Positions 41,176 through 52,400 of a stretch of 64,000 nucleotides of DNA are shown piece after piece (position 1 is the first letter of the stretch; each line of letters opens with the position of its first letter). A program made the translations under genes and the position numbers. The notes under the pieces were generated by a model. That model did no database searches and was not told the origin of the DNA. It saw only the letters and a program-made list of their open reading frames with translations. The stretch covers positions 686,001 through 750,000 of the forward strand of contig BSYQ01000007.1 in assembly GCA_030272585.1 (NCBI GenBank). Reading direction: 5' to 3'. Source of the DNA: Bryopsis sp. KO-2023 (lineage: Eukaryota; Chlorophyta; Ulvophyceae; Bryopsidales; Bryopsidaceae).

Positions 41176-43428
41176 ATGGTGCGTGTGCATGGCGAAATTG
41201 ATGTCCCCATAACTGCGTTGGGCGAGATACTGAAAGGAATCCACAGGAAACGTGTCGAAATCTCCAGCGTTCAGAACAGCTTGAACGAAGCACCACGGGG
41301 GGTTGCGGATCTCCTCGGTCAGAGTCGCAACTTTGTGAGCAGTCTCTCGAGCATTCTCGTCGAAGGATCTGAAATATCGGAGAAAGTCAAGGACCAGCTT
41401 TTGGATGAGAGCACCGGGTTTAGTGGGCAAATCGCCAGGTTGCCGTTTGGTCCGCTGTTCGACGATATCGACCGTGTCAAGGAGGAGCTCCGAATAGCAG
41501 ACGGGTATCAATCGTACATCGTCGCGCCGGAGGATGGGCTGAATCAGTTGTTCGGCAAGGCTGTGGAGATGATTGTCCCTCCCGTAATGGACTTGGTGGA
41601 CTCTGTGCACGCCACAGTTGCCCAAGCTGTCGAGAAAGCTCTGAGGGCTGGATGCGAGGTTCCAGGGATTGGAGACCTCGCGGCGCCCGTCGTCCGTTTC
41701 CCTAACTTCGTGGAGAACGTGCTGCCCGTCGCGCAGAATGCCCTGGAGGACCTGAGGGACGAGGCGAGGGAGACCGCGCTGAACGTCGTCGAAATGGAGA
41801 AATCCTTCTTGTCGTGCTCCTTTTTCCGTTATCTAACTTTCAAACGCCTCCGGGACCACTACGACAGGGCGAACAAGGAGCCTTCGGATGACGAGGACGG
41901 GGTGGGCAAACTGAAGAAGGGACAAAAAGACGACGATGGGGAGGAGGAGGACTTCGACGACAACTTGTCTCAGATCAGCGCTGAAACCCCTCGTTCAGTC
42001 ACCCCACAGAGCCAGCAGTTCACCAGTGCAGACTCTGTGTTTGTGCTGTCGGGCTACCTGGAGAAATCCAGCAGCCACTCCAGGAGCAAAGCCATCAAGG
42101 CGGAGAGCTCCCTGTGGCAGAAAAGGTTCTTCGGAATCATCGAGGAGTCCCGCATCATGGAGTACTACTCGAACGAGGAAGCCTTCTTGAAAGGTGGCAA
42201 AGCCAGAGGCATCGTGGATTTGTCAGTTTGCAAGGTTGAGGAGACGGATGGGGACGATTTGCCCACCAGCAGTGTGGCAAAATCAGTCGACCATCTCGAT
42301 CGCCGAAACGCGGTGTCTCTGTTGATTAAAATCAGGGCCAAGGACCCGAGGGATAACGTGTTTAAGAACAACAAAGACTTGATCCTGCGGGCCCCGGATG
42401 CCTCCGAAAAATACAAGTGGTTTAGTCATCTCAAAACAATGTGCAATGACAGTCGCCATGGGGCGGTGGTCGCTTCCTGGAGCTCGAAAAAAATCCCTGA
42501 AGAAAGCAGCAAGGCCCAAAATGGTCTTCCAAAAGTTGACATGGAAGGCTTGGATGAACTCGGGGATCCTATGCAGGTTGGACACGGGTTGGGAGCAGCT
42601 GTTTTCTGGAGTTCGGTGTGCAGGGATGAACACAATACGTTGCTTCCTTCTCCAGGCATTTTCCTGGAGGGGGATGTCGAGATGTCGATGGAAAAGGCAC
42701 TGAAACAGCATACCAGGGACATGCATGTTTACACTAGGCTCGTATGTCAGACCTTGACAATGACGATTCCGAAGGTGGTGGTGCACTGCTTGGTGGATCG
42801 GTCCAGAGAAAGGCTTGGCCCTGTGATGGAAGGGTATTTGCTCAGTTTGTCGGAGGACAGCCGAAAGCAATTGTTGGAGGAAGATCCTGGGCTTGCGATT
42901 CACAGGGACACTGTGAAGGAACTCATGGCAGAGCTGGGGGATGCTGAGGACAAGGTGAAACTGGCACAGAGGGAAAACTCATCAGCCTCTGGTGACAATC
43001 CCACCACAAGAATGCCATTGCAAGTAATTTCTGTGGCAGGGATGATGAGTGAGGTGTCGAGGGACAAAAACCCGGAAGGGGTGTACAAGTACATCGTGAA
43101 ACCCCCTCGTGCCAAGACACCACCCCCTGCAAGGTCGAGTGGTCAGCCATTGCCCTCGAGACGGTCTGCTAATCAGCCACCAGCACAGGCATCCCGATCT
43201 ACAACTTCCAAGCCCAGTCGACCTGCACCGTCTGTCCAGAGGCAGCCTCCTGCTCCTCCTGGGGCTGCTGGCCGAAGGCCGCCGCCTCCACCCCCTGGAG
43301 GTGCTGCTGGCGGTCCAAGACCAGTCATGTCAACGGCATCAAAGCAGCAAGCACCTAGTCAGGTTAATTTGCAGAGACAACAAGGCAAGACCCAAGGCTT
43401 TTTTAACTTCCGGCCATTTGGGCAATAG
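41176..43428 (+). CDS. Dynamin-family protein lacking the GTPase domain (stalk-PH-GED-PRD)
   Basis: Single-exon gene, 750 residues from the ATG at 41176 (context acgATGG; an in-frame TGA lies just upstream). Residues 1-215 match the dynamin middle/stalk region (ADGYQSYIVAPEDGLNQLF, VDSVHATVAQAV, ETALNVVEMEKSFLSCSFF). After an acidic linker, a PH domain spans about 287-425 (VLSGYLEKSSS, LWQKRFFGIIEESRIMEYY, KYKWFSHLKTM). A GTPase effector domain covers about 510-600 (HTRDMHVYTRLVCQTL, IPKVVVHCLVDRSRERLGP). A Pro/Arg-rich tail (RRPPPPPPGG) ends FFNFRPFGQ. This is the DRP2-like order without the N-terminal G domain: no GxxxxGKS, DxPG or TKxD motif occurs in it or in the plus strand back to the previous gene. 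A role in membrane remodelling as a binding partner of full dynamins is inference. Confidence 0.8.
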   Translation: MVRVHGEIDVPITALGEILKGIHRKRVEISSVQNSLNEAPRGVADLLGQSRNFVSSLSSILVEGSEISEKVKDQLLDESTGFSGQIARLPFGPLFDDIDRVKEELRIADGYQSYIVAPEDGLNQLFGKAVEMIVPPVMDLVDSVHATVAQAVEKALRAGCEVPGIGDLAAPVVRFPNFVENVLPVAQNALEDLRDEARETALNVVEMEKSFLSCSFFRYLTFKRLRDHYDRANKEPSDDEDGVGKLKKGQKDDDGEEEDFDDNLSQISAETPRSVTPQSQQFTSADSVFVLSGYLEKSSSHSRSKAIKAESSLWQKRFFGIIEESRIMEYYSNEEAFLKGGKARGIVDLSVCKVEETDGDDLPTSSVAKSVDHLDRRNAVSLLIKIRAKDPRDNVFKNNKDLILRAPDASEKYKWFSHLKTMCNDSRHGAVVASWSSKKIPEESSKAQNGLPKVDMEGLDELGDPMQVGHGLGAAVFWSSVCRDEHNTLLPSPGIFLEGDVEMSMEKALKQHTRDMHVYTRLVCQTLTMTIPKVVVHCLVDRSRERLGPVMEGYLLSLSEDSRKQLLEEDPGLAIHRDTVKELMAELGDAEDKVKLAQRENSSASGDNPTTRMPLQVISVAGMMSEVSRDKNPEGVYKYIVKPPRAKTPPPARSSGQPLPSRRSANQPPAQASRSTTSKPSRPAPSVQRQPPAPPGAAGRRPPPPPPGGAAGGPRPVMSTASKQQAPSQVNLQRQQGKTQGFFNFRPFGQ

Positions 43429-44225
43429 ACGTGATTCGATGATGGATGGGGAGCTTTGTTGAGGGCTGATTTTGGTCTGAGGGGGGATTTAGGTCGGGGG
43501 TTCCAGATTTGTGGGCTTATTCGCCCCAATCGATGTGGGGAAAAGAGAGTTATTGTATAAAAACAATGAGGACAAGGAAAAAAGATAGCTTGTAGTGTTG
43601 GCTGGGGTTTGTTTGATGGGTTTTGTTGAATGGTATGTATACTGCAATGCCGCTTCTTTTATCAAAGTGTGAGGATCACAACTCCTTTCTTTTCTGTTCA
43701 CATGATTCAAAGTATGCCAGGGTGTCATGCTGGGGGAATGCATGCCATGGAAAGACACCAAGCTGTTCGATGTGTGCTGTAACCAGATTGAAACGGAAAT
43801 ATATGCACCTGCACGCACTGGAAATATATACACCTGCATGCACTGGTTATTTCATGGGTTTCTGGCAACTATGATTCAGATGAAATTGTCAGGAAACAAT
43901 GTAGGGAGCAGGGTGTGAACCATCATGGAAAAGCGGAGGGAAACCAGCAATAACTTCATGCACCAGGAATCTGCGCTAATTCTCTGCATAAATAGGGACA
44001 TTTTAGTCCCAGTCACACACTTTCGCAATTTTAAGTAACAAAACAAGCAAAATGTACCTTGGTATTCAGAGCATAACCCCAATCCCTTCCATTTTTCAAT
44101 GTCCAAAACTTTTTCACTTCACGTCCTTTCAGAGTGTTGCGGGGAGATAAAGCCACCGCACACACCCTCAAAATGACAAAAAATACATCAACTCCTGTAC
44201 AAAGACAGCATCACTCCAAAGTGGT
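43429..44225. other. Convergent intergenic region
   Basis: Between the dynamin-like gene (+) and ABA4 (-) stop codons; presumably both 3' UTRs. Holds a short 25-base tandem repeat and no supportable gene. Confidence 0.5.
43795..43844. repeat. 25-bp imperfect tandem repeat (2 copies)
   Basis: Two adjacent 25-base units beginning ggaaatatat and ending in cact, differing at two positions. Confidence 0.8.
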
Positions 44226-45922
44226 TTAGGATGTGGTGGCCAGTGCGGGGCTGCCCTGCATCTTCCCTGTCAGGTAGTGCGAAACCAACCCAGTGGGACC
44301 GAACATGAAGCAAAGAATGACCGAGTGTGCAGTGAAGATTCCCTTTTCAAGCCCATCAAGGAAAACTTCCCTGGAAGAAATAACATCGAAAATTGCTCAA
44401 CAAATATATATATACTTCAGGTTGATGTATGGCATCAGACCCCGCTCATAAAACTTTCAAGGCTTATGCAGTAGAAGTACCAGCCAGTGGATTATGAAAA
44501 GGCAAGGCTTCCAGGAAAATAGAGAGATCCCCCAGTGCGTGGAACTCAAGTGACTACACATGCACAGTGTAAAAAAAGTGTGTTGGGACTGAATTCAAAA
44601 ACTACCGGAGTTGTATTTCGTGACGCACCCATCATTGCTTTCAAACTGTCCAACAGATATAAAATATATACGGCCTTCTGTCGCAGGCAGCCCACCATAT
44701 GACAAGTTAGTACAATTATACTATCGTCTGGACTGTTTTTACCTGGCAAGAACAAAATCCAGAAGCAAAAGGTGCACCCACGCCAGTGCAGTGAATGTTG
44801 GTTTTGAAAGATTAGCTGCCCCACCCTTAATGGCCTGTACAAACAATAACCGAAAACAAAAACAGTTAATTTTTTTTTCTCTGCATACATTCTTTCAGGC
44901 AACCATCAGTCAAGGTTTTGAATCCAATGGAATGCAAGACTTCTTTTTTTTTCTTTTCAATTAAATAAATAACGGGAGTAACTTACTTCGATGCCGAAAG
45001 AGGGTGCCTTCACAAAATCACCCAATATTGAAAGGAGTCCGTCAGAAAAGCTGTGACAAAGGACAGCCACATACAATGCTGAGAGCCCCAAGGTCAGCAC
45101 AGAGGACTTCACAATACCCTGGGTCTACAAGCGATATGACATTCCTCGTCAGCAAAAATGTCTCTGGATGGGTGCATACATGTTTAGATTTTTTTTGCCC
45201 CTCCATATATATAGTTAAAACAGTCCTCTAACAAGCATCTACAATGTAAATACACCTAGGTTTTTGGTTGGAGGTTTTTGTTTGGTGGGTGGGGTGATCA
45301 ATAAACAAATAGCTAAGATCAAGTCCATGATGGATGGCAGATTTTTATTCGGGATGGCCATGGGTTGTTCAATCAACATTAGATATTGACAATGGACTGC
45401 ACCCACCAGTTTCGCTCGGGGCCAACCAACCATCAAGAAGTAGACGGGGACCATCAGGACTGAAATTATGTTGAATGCCACCTGAGGGGTGACCACATTC
45501 AGAACTGGTGCGAGAACCCCAAATGCTGACGCCTTCACATCCCGGCTCTTTTCACCTTTAGCAACAACATGCACCCATGGACATTGGCCAATGATCCACC
45601 CCCCCCCCCCCCCATACTAAGAAAGAATGGTGAATGTCACACAAAGATTAATACTTCTCGTCCGAAATCCTCGATCGACGCAGGAATATTATCAAGTGGA
45701 GTGGATTCTCAACAGAGACGTCAAAGACGTATGCTTTGGTCCATAATGATTCGTGCCACAAGGCTTCGTACTGTTGCCTTGCCGTCCAGCAACAAAAGGC
45801 CTGTTGAGGGCACTCTGGCAGGGGGTGACGGCAGCCGCGCCATGGCGGGCCATCAAGGCCATGCCATGAGGAAGGGCACAAGGTGCAGCTGCGCCCCACA
45901 ATCGCGGCTGGAATGTCAACAT
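44226..45922 (-). CDS. ABA4: ABA4-like (DUF4281) plastid membrane protein, neoxanthin formation
   Basis: Plant ABA4 is a plastid envelope/thylakoid protein needed to convert violaxanthin to neoxanthin. Firm exons are 45545-45407, 45124-44987, 44834-44743 and 44370-44226. They encode several hydrophobic helices (AFNIISVLMVPVYFLMVGW; LTLGLSALYVAVLC) and the family signature TFTALAWVHLLLLDFVLAR, EVFLDGLEKGIFTAHSV, CFMFGPTGLVSHYL, close to plant ABA4. A minus frame from ATG 45922 to about 45700 is rich in Ala, Pro, Arg, Ser and Thr. It looks like a transit peptide and probably forms exon 1; it can join the next exon in phase 2, but which of three donors is used cannot be told. Head to head with bL20m, about 370 bases apart. 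Confidence 0.85.
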
Positions 45923-46291
45923 TCTTGAGTGATTGGTGGCTCGTCTGTCGGCGGGGACTGAGCAAGATGCAACCAGCGTGTTGGATGTCCTTCTGGGTTT
46001 TTTGCCCTCCACACCCAACAGGAATCAATGCAGATCGCCAACCTAATGGTCACGTGGAATACTCCCCCATCCCAATATTAATGGATTGGTGCAAATTCAT
46101 GGCTTCTAAACCGTGTAAAACTCAGCACAAACATCCAAAGCCAAGTGGCAGGAAGCAAGGTCAAGCCCACAGGAAGAATTCCTTTTGCTGATCATCATGT
46201 GGGAAGCATCCCCTCTGCATGTACGAGCTCGGATCAATCAAGGAGTGTAAAACCAAGCCAGCCTCCTGATTCTGGCACCTAGTCCTTCACA
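45923..46291. promoter_or_regulatory. Presumed bidirectional promoter, ABA4 / bL20m
   Basis: Gap of 369 bases between divergent starts. Inferred from orientation; no motif recognised. Confidence 0.3.
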
Positions 46292-46621
46292 ATGCCTATG
46301 AACAAGAAGAAAATCCTGGCCCTGGCAAAAGGATTTCGGGGACGCGCTAAGAACTGCCACCGAATCGCTCGACCTCGCGTGGAAAAGGCGCTGCAGTACC
46401 AATATCGGGACAGACGGACGAAAAAGAGAGATTTCCGCAGCCTGTGGATTCAAAGGATAAACGCAGGGTCGAGGGAGCACGGACTGCCTTATGGAAAATT
46501 TATGCACGGACTGCAGGGCCAGAATATCTGGTTGGATAGAAAGGTGCTTTCGGAAATAGCCATGCAGGAGCCTTTCAGTTTTCAAGCTCTGGTTCACCAA
46601 GTGAAACGGATGCAGGGCTAG
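46292..46621 (+). CDS. Mitochondrial ribosomal protein bL20m (nuclear-encoded)
   Basis: Single-exon gene for 109 residues, a normal bL20 length. It binds 23S-type rRNA early in large-subunit assembly. The sequence shows the bL20 signature [59 protein letters not shown] and [17 protein letters not shown]. It resembles the short nuclear bL20 of plant mitochondria, which also lacks a long presequence and begins MNKK. A basic N-terminus probably serves as targeting signal. A second ATG at 46298 would give that plant-like start. Plastid targeting is less likely, since plastid bL20 is usually plastid-encoded. Confidence 0.93.
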   Translation: MPMNKKKILALAKGFRGRAKNCHRIARPRVEKALQYQYRDRRTKKRDFRSLWIQRINAGSREHGLPYGKFMHGLQGQNIWLDRKVLSEIAMQEPFSFQALVHQVKRMQG

Positions 46622-47516
46622 GAGGAGCAGCAAAAAGTTGTTGGGCTTTGTGGGAAGCTGTGCTTTGGTTGGCCAAATAGGTGGGCTGGTGACAGTTGGG
46701 GTTATAGTGTTGCAACAGGTATTGATTGGGTCAGGGGGGATTTGCATGTGCAAGTCTGGATTTGTGTTGAATCAAATCGCAGCCAGCTCAAACTTTTCTG
46801 TACATATAGTTTCCATCGAATACAGTATGGAGAAGCGCCATGGTGCCCAATTGGGTTTTTTAATTTTTCGAACAATGAAAGATCGGATGTGACCAAAATT
46901 GGCTGGAACAGAAATGTTGGAGCTCAGTTTGGTGTGGTTCAAGTACTTGGATGGCGTACCAGAGAGAAGATTGAAATCACCAGCTGATGTGCTGCAAATA
47001 GATCACAAGGTATTCTTAGTTTTCAGGGGTTATTCTGGAGGATCGAAGTCGATCATGGATTTGATTTGGGTGGTAAGGTTGTATACACTGGCATTGATTC
47101 CCAGAATTGTTGTGGAATCAGTAGATCCAGTTGAGAGCTGGTGATGGCGGGGGAAATTACACTGAACTTTGATTTTCTCAAATTCCCCTGATCAAAGTAA
47201 GGTCCATATTCAGGAGGAATATTCATGATAGAATTGGCAACAACAGTTTGGCGACATGAAACAACACATGCACCACCAATAACCTCAGAAGATCCAAATT
47301 TAGTCGTTGCCTCCATGAACTCAGAGCACCACACTGAAGCAAGTTTGTTTCAGTATTTGGTCACAGAACTGATGGGGCTTTGGGGCCAATTCCTTGTTGC
47401 ATGGGGTTTGTTTTGTACTATAGTGCCGCCAGCACATCGTACCGAATGCTGGGCACGATTTGATTGCATACTTGCCAGGCGCGAATGTCAGGAACTGCTC
47501 GTTTTTCTGGGTGGCT
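46622..47516. other. Intergenic stretch, bL20m to GUF1
   Basis: No gene I can support. A minus frame at about 47305-47053 beginning MEATTKFGSSEVIGG is open for some 80 codons with AT-rich codons and no recognisable domain. It may be chance. Confidence 0.4.
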
Positions 47517-50500
47517 ATGCTCTCGCGGGGTGCTGCTCGTGTCCTATCCTCCCTTGAAACGTCCACCACCTTTCGAGTGCTATCGCTCATCAGTTCCGGA
47601 CCGCTGAGCCCCCATCACGCCCCATCCACCAACAGAAACTGGCAGCCTTGGTTCTCGTCTACGTTCCCTGCACCCGTTTCAACCTCCGCACATGAAGTTC
47701 AAACGCGGTGGCCTAGTTGTGGGCGAGAGCATGTTCGGCATGCTTCTACGTCGACCGATGGGGAGAGGAAAAAAGGGTTTTCTGAAAGCGGACACCAGAT
47801 GTCTGACTTTCCAACCGACCGTATTCGAAACTTTTCCATCATAGCTCACGTGGACCATGGAAAGTCAACTTTAGCAGATAGGCTCATGGAGACTACAGGA
47901 GCGATCGAGTCGGGGTCCAACACTCAATATTTGGACAAACTGCAAGTAGAGAGAGAAAGAGGAATAACTGTCAAGGTAAGGGCCCATCTTTTCATATTTT
48001 GATGTTAATTTTGAAATCTGCAGTGTGCTACATTTGGTTCCCTTAGAATAAATCCAATGACAGAAACTGAAAAAAAAATACAGATACTATAATCCAGATG
48101 CGCTACCATCTTGGCCATTATTATCCCCCAATAAATCAGCAGCAATCGCACCAGTAAAAGAACAGACAATGCAAGTTTTTTGAAAGTATCACATTGAAAA
48201 TATTTCGGAGTCTGACTCATTGGGTTGGGTTGGCGAAGGCTCAAACCGTGTCGCTAGTTTACAAACATGAGGGGAAAAACTATCTTTTGAACCTCATCGA
48301 TACCCCCGGCCACGTGGATTTTTGCTACGAAGTCAGTCGATCGCTGGCTGCTTGTCAAGGTGCCATTTTGCTGGTGGATGCCAGCCAAGGCATCCAAGCC
48401 CAGACAGTGGCAAACTTCTACCTGGCTTTCGAACAAAATCTAGAGGTGGTTCCAGTCATCAATAAGATCGATATGCCCTCAGCCGAGCCAGAAAGAGTGG
48501 CCAAAGAAATGCAGCAAGCATTCGATGTGGATCCTGATAATTGCTTGCTGGCTTCGGCCAAGACTGGGGTTGGTGTGGAAGAAATATTGAAGAGAGTGGT
48601 TGAGTAGGTAGTCAACGAGCCACGCCCTGATGTGTGTGTGAGTGTGTGTGTTTTCTTTTGCAAGTTTTTTACCCATTGCATCACTTCAAGAAAAAAAAAA
48701 GAGGAAAAAAAGGTAAATCCTCGTGAGCTCTCGATTGTACGATTGTACCATTGCACTAAGGTTTTGGGTTTTGAAAACATATGGATTCAGTTCTGCATGT
48801 TCACATCGTGGGTTGCCGATGGTGGTTTCTTTTCTGTCTATGTTTTCAGAGTAGTTCCACCTCCGAAGGGCTCAGCGTCAGCTCCAACCAGGCTGTTTCT
48901 GTTCGATGCTTTTCATGACGAATACCGTGGGGTCATATGCTTGGTAGAGGTGGTGGATGGCAAGGTTTCCAAAGGCGACAAGATCGTATCGGCGTCGTCT
49001 GGTGAGACCTACGAAGTCCTAGAGGTTGGTAATGTTTCAACATTTGTCATGACGTTTGACACGTGATTATGTAATGGATATTTTTGTCAGACATGGGGAC
49101 CATCAATAAAGGGAAGAAAGAATTATTAGTGTGAACTAGGTATTTCTTCCCCGTGTAAACCTGAGCTGTCCATATGTCTTGTTGATGTGGTGGTGTTTTT
49201 TTTTTAAATAGATTGGTGCAATGATGCCTGAGCCCACAGAGACTGGTCAACTTCTGACGGGCCAAGTGGGTTACATGATCACCGGAATGAAAACCACGAG
49301 GTCTGCAAGAATTGGCGACACTTGGCATCTGCAAAGGCACCCAGTGGAGCCACTTCCAGGGTTCAAGCCTGCAAAAGCCAACGTGTTTGCTGGGCTGTAT
49401 CCTGTCAATGCTGATGATTTTGACCAACTGCATGCTGTGAGTGAACTGTTTGTTATGAAGGTGGCTAGTCGGGCCTTCAGTATGTGAAATACCTCCATGT
49501 CTGCGTCCTCCGATCCTGAGCTTCATAGATAGATAGATATATATGTATATATATTGAATGAATGTGTAATTTACATTGGCAAACTTGCCCAACGAAGGGC
49601 GTCCTCATATATATCTGCGGTGAAGAAATGAATGGTTGGCTTTGATGTTGCCGGATGTCTGGAAAGTTGGTCTAAATTATGGGGCTGCTTGTTGCTCAGG
49701 CCATGGATCGCCTTACTCTCAATGATTCGAGTGTCACAGTGCGCCGTGAAAACAGTAATGCTCTGGGGTCAGGCTTTCGATGTGGATTTCTGGGGATGCT
49801 CCACATGGACGTTTTTCGACAAAGACTGGAACAGGAGTATGGTGCTGAAATTCTTCTTACGACCCCCACCGTGCCATACATAATCGAACAGGAGGACGGA
49901 ACTATAATGTCGCTAGAAAACCCGTGTGATTTTCCAGAGTCCACAAAACTGGTGTTGGTGAAGGAGCCAATCGTCGCAGCCATGATTGTCACTCCAGCCA
50001 GTTATGTTGGGAAAATCATGGAGCTGTGTCAAGAAAAACGTGGGGAAATGGAAGAGCATTCACATTTGGGGTCAGACAGAGTGATGCTGAAGTACAAGCT
50101 GCCCTTGTCAGAGCTGGCTGCGGATTTCTTCAATGATTTGAAGTCCGTTTCTCAGGGATATGCCAGCTTGGATTATGAAGAGGGTGACTACAGCGAGGCG
50201 CCCCTCCAGAAACTGGACCTCTTGATCAATGGAGAGTCGATCGACGCCATGGCTAGGATCGTGCACAAGTGAGAAAAAAAGAATGAACCTTTTATCTAAG
50301 AAGTGAACTTTGAGCATTTTTTCCTGAAATATACTTTGGCTTTATTGGTGTGAACCTGCCTAACTATTTTTTCTGGCATCTGAATATTTCCCCCGAGGGA
50401 ATGTTGCAAAAGTTTTTTTTTTGATGAGTTTTGATGTTTATAGGGAGAGAGCCCAAGCGATTGGCCGTGCACTGTGCCAGAAGCTGAGATCCCTTTTGGA

Positions 50501-50729
50501 CAGGCAGTTGTTTCAAATCAACATCCAGGCGGCTGCCAACAACAAAATTTTGGCCAGAGAAACGATATCGGCTTTTCGAAAGGATGTGACCTCTAAGTGC
50601 TATGGAGGGGATGTGTCCCGAAAAAGAAAACTGCTGGAAAAACAGAAGGAAGGAAAGAAAAAAATGCGGAGAATGGGGATGGTCAATGTTCCGCAGGAGG
50701 CTTTCCAAGACATGATGAAAATTAGATAA
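47517..50729 (+). CDS. GUF1: Translation factor EF4/LepA, mitochondrial (GUF1)
   Basis: GTPase that acts on the elongating organellar ribosome (back-translocation and assembly support). Six exons: 47517-47975, 48239-48603, 48850-49024, 49212-49436, 49700-50268, 50444-50729; 692 residues with consistent phases. The first 95 or so residues are Ser/Thr/Arg-rich with few acidic residues, a typical mitochondrial presequence. Then follow [20 protein letters not shown] (G1), ERERGITVK (G2), [10 protein letters not shown] (G3), VINKIDMP (G4) and SAKTG (G5). Domain II follows, then the LepA-specific C-terminal block ([30 protein letters not shown]), ending in a basic Lys-rich helix. LepA and GUF1 are close; a plastid LepA cannot be fully excluded, but the Lys-rich end and presequence fit mitochondria. 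Start ATG 47517, since the upstream in-frame codon is TTG. Confidence 0.94.
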
Positions 50730-50781
50730 AACAAAGGACGCCGTCATACAGAGAATTTGTTGGGGGATTTCGTTTAGTTGC

Positions 50782-50803
50782 GAGTGTGTGTGTGTGTGTG
50801 TGT
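50782..50803. repeat. (TG)n microsatellite
   Basis: About ten TG units just downstream of GUF1, likely in its 3' UTR. Confidence 0.8.
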
Positions 50804-51138
50804 CTCTCGGTTGCTTGTTCGAAGGGATCACTTGCTCGTGACTCCAATTAAGCTCTTTAAAACAATATGGTCACTTGTGAACCTGTCCCCACATAGATTT
50901 GCCCAGTAATAGGGGTGTTTCACCGCTTTATCTTGTGATGTGACTGGAACATCCTCATGACAACAGTTGTGCAAATATTAAGGCAACTGGAAGTAACCCA
51001 ACCAGATGGAAACTCTCAGGGTTAATTCCCCAATCAATCAAGCAATCCTGGTTTAGGAACAGGAGGTGGGGTTTTCACTGTTGGAAGCTCTTCTGACACC
51101 CATATATTTTCATGTAAACCATTTGTTGGCTTGCGTGA

Positions 51139-51474
51139 TAGGTTCACATCGTTCTGGGGTTCGTTGCATTGATCATTGGCCATGTGGGGGCAAGTGGAGG
51201 CCTAGGGATTTCCGTGTCCCTGAGTTTATCATTTTTGAAGGATGAAAACAAGAGCTTGGGGGTTGCCTGGATGCATTCCATCATGAATCTGGGTGGGGTG
51301 TGGCCCCATGATTGCTGGATTTCTTGCGGCTATGTCTGGGTCCTGTAAGTCAGCGATTTGGGTGGTTGGGGGAATGTCTATGGTAGGAGGCATCATAACT
51401 TTGTTTTTGAAAGACAGTGTCAGGGAGGAGGCGAAAAGAAAGCGGCTGGAGTATAGGGCCCTTCAGGATTAGGT
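51139..51474 (+). pseudogene. Orphan C-terminal fragment of an MFS transporter
   Basis: From an AG acceptor-like site near 51139 the frame reads VHIVLGFVALIIGHVGASGG, then VSLSFLKDENKSLGVAWMHS and IMNLGGV, typical of the last MFS helices. The homology continues in a frame one base ahead (PMIAGFLAAMSGS, GGMSMVGGIITLFLKDSV) and ends with a basic tail, LQD and a TAG at about 51472-51474. The switch occurs near 51300 in a G-rich patch. No earlier MFS helices are seen upstream, where GUF1 ends at 50729. It is either a degraded fragment, or the 3' exon of a gene whose other exons I missed, with a one-base sequence error. Confidence 0.45.
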
Positions 51475-52400
51475 TGGATTATGATGTGGAGTTGGTGGTG
51501 TTGGTTTTTTGTGCTCGAAAAGTTTCCCCAGATGATAGACACCAACCCTTGGTTTGCTTGTCCAATACTGATATCAGTAAGGAAGACATGAATTAAATTA
51601 GAAAGATTCAATTAAATTTTGAGGTGGGTTGCTTGTCATCAGTGCTGAAGAAACGTTTGCGGTTCCATTGTGTTTGTGTGTGCCCCTCAATGTTTCCTTT
51701 CCGCGTGTATCATTCTGTGGGGAATAGCTGCACAGTCGCACACCCCCAGTAGCCAAAGTATGAACGATTTCGTGGCTGTCCATGGTTTCTCAACACCTCG
51801 GCAGTATCGATCGATGGGGCATTCCCGTCGTTTCAATAATTGTTGGAACACACTCGATCGACACTGTCGAGGTTATAACCTATCACTTGGAGACAATTCG
51901 AACCCAAACGAGCAGCCGTTTGCCGCACCCCGATTTACTGCGCGCGCGGAAAGACGGACGAGCAGGTCTTTCCCCCTTGTCATGCTTTCTTGGCGCCGCC
52001 ACTAGCTCGTCTGCTACGAGCACGAACGCCCTCTTGGACTCTCCTTCGTGATCTTTCTGGTAGCTCTGTCTGCTATCTGTCTATGCTCCACTTCGAAACG
52101 AATTTGTTTTCAAGAGGACAGGGCTGTTTCTTGGTGGCGGCGACGTCCCTGGTCGTCGCTGTATGTTTGTGTCCGCCATCGCTCTCTCGACGCATTCGGT
52201 TTTTGAGTTGTATTCAGACGGGCAAAGATGGGGTGGCGCGGCTGCTTTCTTCGGGTTCGACTCCCGCACGCCCCTTGCTGTTCATGACAGAAACGCATGG
52301 AAAGATGGAAGCCAACTGCTCCAACCGTCCAGCCGAGGCGACCGCACTTAGGCGAAGTCGTCTTTGACGCCGTTCACCTGCGAGCTTTTTGTTTTGACCT
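51475..52400. other. Intergenic stretch, MFS fragment to coiled-coil gene
   Basis: GC-rich from 51.75 kb, with overlapping frames on both strands and an ATG at 51760 opening about 80 codons. None shows a known motif. Some may be 5' exons of the coiled-coil gene that follows. Confidence 0.35.
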
